The notes under the pieces are model-generated. The model was not told the origin of the DNA, did not search any database, and was given only the letters and a program-made list of their open reading frames with translations. Position numbers and translations under genes: made by a program. Shown here in pieces: positions 34,521 through 38,858 of a stretch of 38,858 bases of DNA (within the stretch, counting starts at the first letter, position 1; every line of letters begins with the position of its first letter). Origin of the DNA: an uncultured Sphingomonadaceae bacterium (GTDB taxonomy: Bacteria > Pseudomonadota > Alphaproteobacteria > Sphingomonadales > Sphingomonadaceae); assembly GCA_947494305.1 (NCBI GenBank), contig CANLUL010000007.1:1-38858 (forward strand), written 5' to 3'.

Positions 34521-36404
34521 CTATACTGGATTATACCAGATTGGTGAACTGTAAGCGCGCTCCTGCGTGATCAAGGGAGCACCTTTAGGCGGCTTCACAT
34601 TAAACCGCACGGCATCATACAACGTCCAGCGCGGCGTTGGAATTTCCAAGACACGCACATAGTAGAATGCCGATACTTTGGGATCAAAATCGGGATCGAT
34701 CCATAATGTCGAAAGTGTCGGTTCGCCAATATCATTGGTGTAAGTTGCATCCTCGAAATTCACCGAGTTTCCGACAGCTGCAATTTTTCCCGTTGCAGGA
34801 TCCACTTTGCGATCACCGGAAAAAGCTACCTCATAAATTTTCTCGTGCAACTCTCCATCGTCGCTGCGCCAGCCCTTGATCACCTGAACCCGGTCCAGAT
34901 TGGCTCCGTTCGGATCCTTCATCGCGGCGACCATGAAACGCGGCGCTTCGCCACTTCCGCTTAGCAAGCCGCCCATCGGTATGCCCTTGGCATAACCAAT
35001 GCCTGCATAATCGGATTTTTCCATATCCGAAGCCTGATAGTCCCAGCCGCCAAAGAACCGCACAGCCATGCGTGGGCCGGTGGTTGCGTATACTTCTTTG
35101 CGTTTGAATGCGGCGAATATTTCCTCGCGGGTATTGGCGCGCGCCCAGGCACCGACATAGCCCGAACCTGTCAGTCTCCAGTTGTCCCACAGGCGTCCGC
35201 CCATTTTACTATTGATGCGTTCCTTGCTGGGTTCGGATTCAACAAATTTACCCCAGAAATTGTCGTCATCGGCAGTCGCCAATCCGGTATGCGAGTCCGT
35301 GCTACCGATCAAACCATATTGATAGGGATTGACGCCGAAACGTTCTTTCAAATCCAGTCCCTGCTTCAATCCTTCGCGGGCATATTCACCGCCAAGCCAT
35401 TTTTTTAGGGTCGCAGGATCAGTTGGCTTGGGCACCATCGAGATGTTGTTTTCATCCCAGTTTTCGAAATCGGCAAATTCATCTTCTGGTGAGAGCAAGG
35501 GATGGGCCTCGCCGTCACCCTTTACCTGTGTAGTTTCATACAGCGGCTCCCAGCGGGCGCGTAGATCAACATATTCCTGATTGAACGGTGTGCCATCGCT
35601 TTGCACATCGCCGAACATGTTTCCGTTGGAAATATTGCCATTATGCGCAATCGCCAGCACCTCGCCGCCGGTGGTTTCTTCGTAGTTCGCCAGATAGCGC
35701 CACAGATCGAGCGGGTTGTTACTATCCGCTGCAGAGAACGGGATAGTCTGCAGGGTTTTGTCCTTGTCATCCTTGAACACTACCACGCGGTGCTGATTGC
35801 CGCCTCCTGGCATGGAGGTCCATTCATAGCCAGCAAAGGTTGTGAACTTACCGGGGTCATTATGCCGTTCCGCCGCTTCTACCAGTTCGGACCAGATGGT
35901 CTTACGGAACTTATTTGGTGGCTGTCCGTCACCGCGACCATGAGTGATGGACTCTACTACTTGATTCATCGGCCCAACCGTATCGCCAGCCTCGTTCATG
36001 GCGGCCCAGGCCCTTCCAAGTGGTGTATCTATAATATCCGGATTGCCATTTTCCATGCCTAAGAAAACACCAGTATATTCGGCATGGTCAGACACCATCA
36101 GGAAATCGAGAGGCTCTTTCAGCTTTGCTTTCTTACCGGCATGGGCATCGACTTCCCCACCCTTGGCAAAGCGATATGCTTCATCCGGCCCCAATGTCTT
36201 GTTGCCGAAATTATAGCTGTCGAACGAGTATAGTGTGTGGAGATGCAGATCGCCCCAATAAACCTGCTCCGGATATTCGGTAAGTTCGACTGCAGTGACG
36301 GATGGGCCTGTATCATCAGATATTTTAGAACACCCTGAGATAGTGAGGGCGGCAAATCCGATACCCAATAACAAGGGATTTCTCTTCAATTTATGAACAA
36401 ACAT
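34521..36404 (-). CDS. DUF3604 lipoprotein, probable metal-dependent hydrolase
   Basis: This 627-aa protein matches the DUF3604 family, whose N-terminus resembles PHP-type metallohydrolases. GDLHLHT (51-57), VSDHAEY (104-110) and GSTDSHTG (about 370) would supply metal-binding His and Asp. The lipobox LTISGC places the lipid-anchored Cys at 25, so the protein is probably tethered in the periplasm. I start at the ATG at 36404, five bases after AAGGGG; a GTG at 36410 overlaps that site. It is divergent from a TonB receptor, a pairing I recall from sphingomonads. The substrate is unknown. It may process what the receptor imports. Confidence 0.88.
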   Translation of the reverse strand: MFVHKLKRNPLLLGIGFAALTISGCSKISDDTGPSVTAVELTEYPEQVYWGDLHLHTLYSFDSYNFGNKTLGPDEAYRFAKGGEVDAHAGKKAKLKEPLDFLMVSDHAEYTGVFLGMENGNPDIIDTPLGRAWAAMNEAGDTVGPMNQVVESITHGRGDGQPPNKFRKTIWSELVEAAERHNDPGKFTTFAGYEWTSMPGGGNQHRVVVFKDDKDKTLQTIPFSAADSNNPLDLWRYLANYEETTGGEVLAIAHNGNISNGNMFGDVQSDGTPFNQEYVDLRARWEPLYETTQVKGDGEAHPLLSPEDEFADFENWDENNISMVPKPTDPATLKKWLGGEYAREGLKQGLDLKERFGVNPYQYGLIGSTDSHTGLATADDDNFWGKFVESEPSKERINSKMGGRLWDNWRLTGSGYVGAWARANTREEIFAAFKRKEVYATTGPRMAVRFFGGWDYQASDMEKSDYAGIGYAKGIPMGGLLSGSGEAPRFMVAAMKDPNGANLDRVQVIKGWRSDDGELHEKIYEVAFSGDRKVDPATGKIAAVGNSVNFEDATYTNDIGEPTLSTLWIDPDFDPKVSAFYYVRVLEIPTPRWTLYDAVRFNVKPPKGAPLITQERAYSSPIWYNPV

Positions 36405-36481
36405 TCTCACCCCTTTTTATTGCCATACCGGACCTTGTGACGGCTCCGCTAGCCCCTGTCAGTTTTGATCATGGGACTCCA

Positions 36482-36509
36482 TATTAAATAAATATATGTT
36501 CATTTAATA
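36482..36509. promoter_or_regulatory. 28-bp palindrome between DUF3604 and TonB-receptor genes
   Basis: The outer arms TATTAAAT (36482-36489) and ATTTAATA (36502-36509) are perfect. Of the 14 paired positions in the full 28 bp, 12 match. It lies 77 bp from the DUF3604 start and 49 bp from the receptor start. This size and position suit a TetR-family operator controlling both genes; inferred. Confidence 0.55.
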
Positions 36510-36558
36510 AATAAGACACCGCCAAAAGCAATAGGCGTATCACGGGGAGGAAGAAACG

Positions 36559-38793
36559 ATGACAACACATAAGGCACTAAAGCGACAACTGGGATATGGG
36601 ACTGCGTTAAGCCTAATGATTGGTTTTGCAGCACCAGCAATGGCGCAAGATGGCGAAGAAACTTCAAAGATTAGCAAAGGCAATGAAATAATCACCGTGA
36701 CGGCTCGTAAGAAAACCGAACGTCTTCAGGAAGCACCAGTTGCGGTTACCGCAATTGGTGCAGACAGGTTGGACCGGATTGGTGCCACCGACATTTCTGA
36801 CCTGAGCGGTAGAGCGCCGAACGTAACCATCAACACTATTGGTAACTTCGGTAGTTCCGTCGCGGTATTTATTCGCGGTATCGGTAATGGTGATCCCGAT
36901 TCTACCGTCGATCCATCAGTCGGCATTTATGTCGACGGTGTCTATATTCCCCGTACCGCGAACAGCTCGCTTGATCTATTCGATGTTGAGCAAGTCGAAA
37001 TATTGCGTGGTCCGCAAGGTACCTTGTTCGGCCGCAATACAACTGGCGGTGCGGTCAACTATCGAACGAAACGCCCAACTGGTAATTTGGACATTCGCGG
37101 TGCTGTGACGCTGGGCGACTTTGGGCAGCGGGACATTAAGTTTGCAGCCGAAACACCGCTTATCGATGATGTTCTTTCGGTAAAAGTCGCAGCTTTTTCT
37201 CAGCACTTGGATGGATATTATCTGAACACCTTTACTGGCATTCCCGGGAGGCGCGGGCCAACATCCGCTGGTAAGAGCAACACCTTTACCTTCCGTCCTT
37301 CGATACTTTTCACTCCAACCGATAATTTCGAGTTGACGGTTATCGGCGAGTATAGCCGCGAACGCAGTGAAAACCTGCCATCGATCAATGTGACGCCGCC
37401 AAACAAGCTTTTGCAGATTTTTTATAATGTGCCATCGTTCGCTCGGACCGACAATGTCAGAGCATTCGCATTCAATGTTCCTGGACGAAGCGATATTGAT
37501 GTGTGGGGCGTAACAGCAGAAGCAAACTGGGAAATTGGTCCTGGCACTTTGACTTCAATCTCCAACTATCGTGAGACGACAAAGGATATCAACAACAACG
37601 ATACGGATGGGACGACCGCACCGTTTTTTGAAACGCTACGCGATCAACCGCATGAGCAATATTCGAGCGAGCTACGATATAATGCCAATGTGACCGATGA
37701 TCTGAATATCATTGCTGGCCTCTATTATTTCCATCAGAAGTATTTCTTGCGTAGGGATACATTTTTGAATGTTCTCAACGGTCCCGTCACAGCGCGCAAC
37801 AATGCCATCACCGGACAAACGCACGAGAATTACGCAATCTTTGCACAGGCTGAATATAATATCACGCCTGAATTGCGCGTGTCATTGGGTGGTCGTTATA
37901 CCAAAGAGAAGAAAGATTTCTTCGCTACATTCTTTACACCATTCCCGAACCTTGGTCCGATAACCCGTTTGGACAATTCATGGTCAAACTTTGGCCCATC
38001 CGTCGGTATTGACTATCAGGCAAGCGATGACATTTTAATGTATGCCAAATATTCCAAAGGCTTCAAAAGCGGCGGCTTTAACGGTCGTGGTGGCACACCG
38101 GGTGCGCTTGGTCCGTTCAACGAAGAAAGCGTCAATGCTTTTGAGGGCGGTATCAAGGCAGATTGGCTCGACAACCGCCTTCGGACGAACGTTGCCGTCT
38201 ACTATAACAAATATAAGGATCTGCAGCGCACCGTTATCAGAACCCTTGCCGGTCAAATCGGTGGCAACAATCAGGAAACCGTTACCGACAACGCCGCAAG
38301 CGCTTCGGTCAAAGGCTTTGAACTTGAGGTGTCTGCTGTTCCGGTTGATGGACTCAACATCGATTTCTCGGCTGGTTATAACAATGCTAGTTATGATGAG
38401 TATTTGGCTGACTTGAACGGCGATACAATCGCTACCGACAATTCCAATCTTGAGATATCAAGAGCACCCAAATGGACCCTGGGCGGTGGTATCAGCTACG
38501 CTGCTGATCTGGGCGGAGCGGGAATTCTAACGTTCCGCGGTGACTGGACACATGTTGGCAAGCAAAATCTTCTTGTTACCGGTGCCCTAGATGGTCGCAT
38601 ACCTGCCTATGACGTGATTGACGCTAGCATCAGATGGGACCTGCCGGGCGATCAAGCCTATGTGAATATATTCGTGAAGAACCTGAACAACGAACTGTAT
38701 GAAGTATCTTACACGCCGGTTGGCGGCTTGTTCGATTTTCACAACATCAGCCCGCCACGTCGGTGGGGTGTTACATTGGGCTTCGATTTGTAG
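36559..38793 (+). CDS. TonB-dependent outer-membrane receptor, DUF3604-linked
   Basis: This 744-aa receptor has a Sec signal (TALSLMIGFAAPAMA-Q, cleavage near 29), a TonB-box-like EIITVTAR (43-50), a plug with VFIRGIGNGDPDSTVDPSVGIYVDGVYI and LRGPQGTLFGRNTTGGAVNY (149-168), and a barrel with AKYSKGFKSGGFNGRG typical of sphingomonad nutrient receptors. It ends GVTLGFDL rather than in an aromatic, which is a little unusual. GGGAGG lies about nine bases before the ATG. Divergent transcription from the DUF3604 lipoprotein suggests a shared substrate. An intrinsic terminator follows 22 bp after the stop. Confidence 0.94.
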   Translation: MTTHKALKRQLGYGTALSLMIGFAAPAMAQDGEETSKISKGNEIITVTARKKTERLQEAPVAVTAIGADRLDRIGATDISDLSGRAPNVTINTIGNFGSSVAVFIRGIGNGDPDSTVDPSVGIYVDGVYIPRTANSSLDLFDVEQVEILRGPQGTLFGRNTTGGAVNYRTKRPTGNLDIRGAVTLGDFGQRDIKFAAETPLIDDVLSVKVAAFSQHLDGYYLNTFTGIPGRRGPTSAGKSNTFTFRPSILFTPTDNFELTVIGEYSRERSENLPSINVTPPNKLLQIFYNVPSFARTDNVRAFAFNVPGRSDIDVWGVTAEANWEIGPGTLTSISNYRETTKDINNNDTDGTTAPFFETLRDQPHEQYSSELRYNANVTDDLNIIAGLYYFHQKYFLRRDTFLNVLNGPVTARNNAITGQTHENYAIFAQAEYNITPELRVSLGGRYTKEKKDFFATFFTPFPNLGPITRLDNSWSNFGPSVGIDYQASDDILMYAKYSKGFKSGGFNGRGGTPGALGPFNEESVNAFEGGIKADWLDNRLRTNVAVYYNKYKDLQRTVIRTLAGQIGGNNQETVTDNAASASVKGFELEVSAVPVDGLNIDFSAGYNNASYDEYLADLNGDTIATDNSNLEISRAPKWTLGGGISYAADLGGAGILTFRGDWTHVGKQNLLVTGALDGRIPAYDVIDASIRWDLPGDQAYVNIFVKNLNNELYEVSYTPVGGLFDFHNISPPRRWGVTLGFDL

Positions 38794-38814
38794 ATCAACT
38801 ATCTTCGCGAAGAG

Positions 38815-38845
38815 AAGGGGCGCACTCCCAGCGCCCCTTTTTTTT
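38815..38845 (+). terminator. Rho-independent terminator after TonB receptor
   Basis: AAGGGGCGC (38815-38823) pairs with GCGCCCCTT (38831-38839) around a seven-base loop and runs into eight T residues (38838-38845). This is the clearest intrinsic terminator in the window. Confidence 0.93.
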
Positions 38846-38858
38846 AGCACAAACAAAC

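Overview
The window reads as chromosomal DNA of a free-living, probably marine or aquatic Sphingomonadales bacterium (Sphingorhabdus/Parasphingorhabdus/Sphingopyxis type). The basis is two sphingomonad-style TonB-dependent receptors, a PcoA/CopA–CopB copper pair, moderate GC by eye, and intergenic repeats of a kind I associate with this order. The order is an inference and the genus is not established.

Layout. (1) 7-3594: copper-resistance module. csoR is divergent from copA-copB-DUF4396, with a CsoR-type operator between them. (2) 3845-12683: an exported protein, a 1291-aa exported coiled-coil protein, an outer-membrane-barrel candidate, an ECF sigma factor (TTG start) and a membrane Ser/Thr kinase with a TPR-like outer region. 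I cannot match the three exported proteins to a described system. (3) 12684-16162: mobile-element debris. It holds a remnant of a large serine recombinase fused head-on to a frameshifted, truncated TraG/VirD4 gene, two unknown proteins (one exported) and an intact small resolvase. (4) 16496-33470: a catabolic island all on the + strand. It encodes HyuA-HyuB, an Xaa-Pro-dipeptidase-like amidohydrolase, an NCS1 permease and a MalT-type LuxR regulator, then a TonB receptor, a cyclophilin-like protein, an MDR oxidoreductase and a second HyuA-HyuB pair. (5) 33814-38793: a TetR regulator and a DUF3604 lipoprotein divergent from a second TonB receptor, with a 28-bp imperfect palindrome between the latter two and a clear intrinsic terminator after the receptor.

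How they may work together. The island has outer-membrane import (TonB receptor), inner-membrane import (NCS1, the family that includes hydantoin and cytosine carriers), two ATP-dependent cyclic-amide hydrolases, a dipeptidase-like amidohydrolase, a cyclophilin fold and a pathway-sized regulator. My working hypothesis is uptake and ring-opening of a cyclic amide, possibly a proline-containing cyclic dipeptide. The substrate is not proven by sequence.

Three related intergenic repeats (3601-3715, 16165-16198, 33665-33754) lie at the seams between modules. Two share a small hairpin with a compensatory base-pair change, and one carries its core 11-mer inverted. No tRNA, rRNA or CRISPR array was seen.
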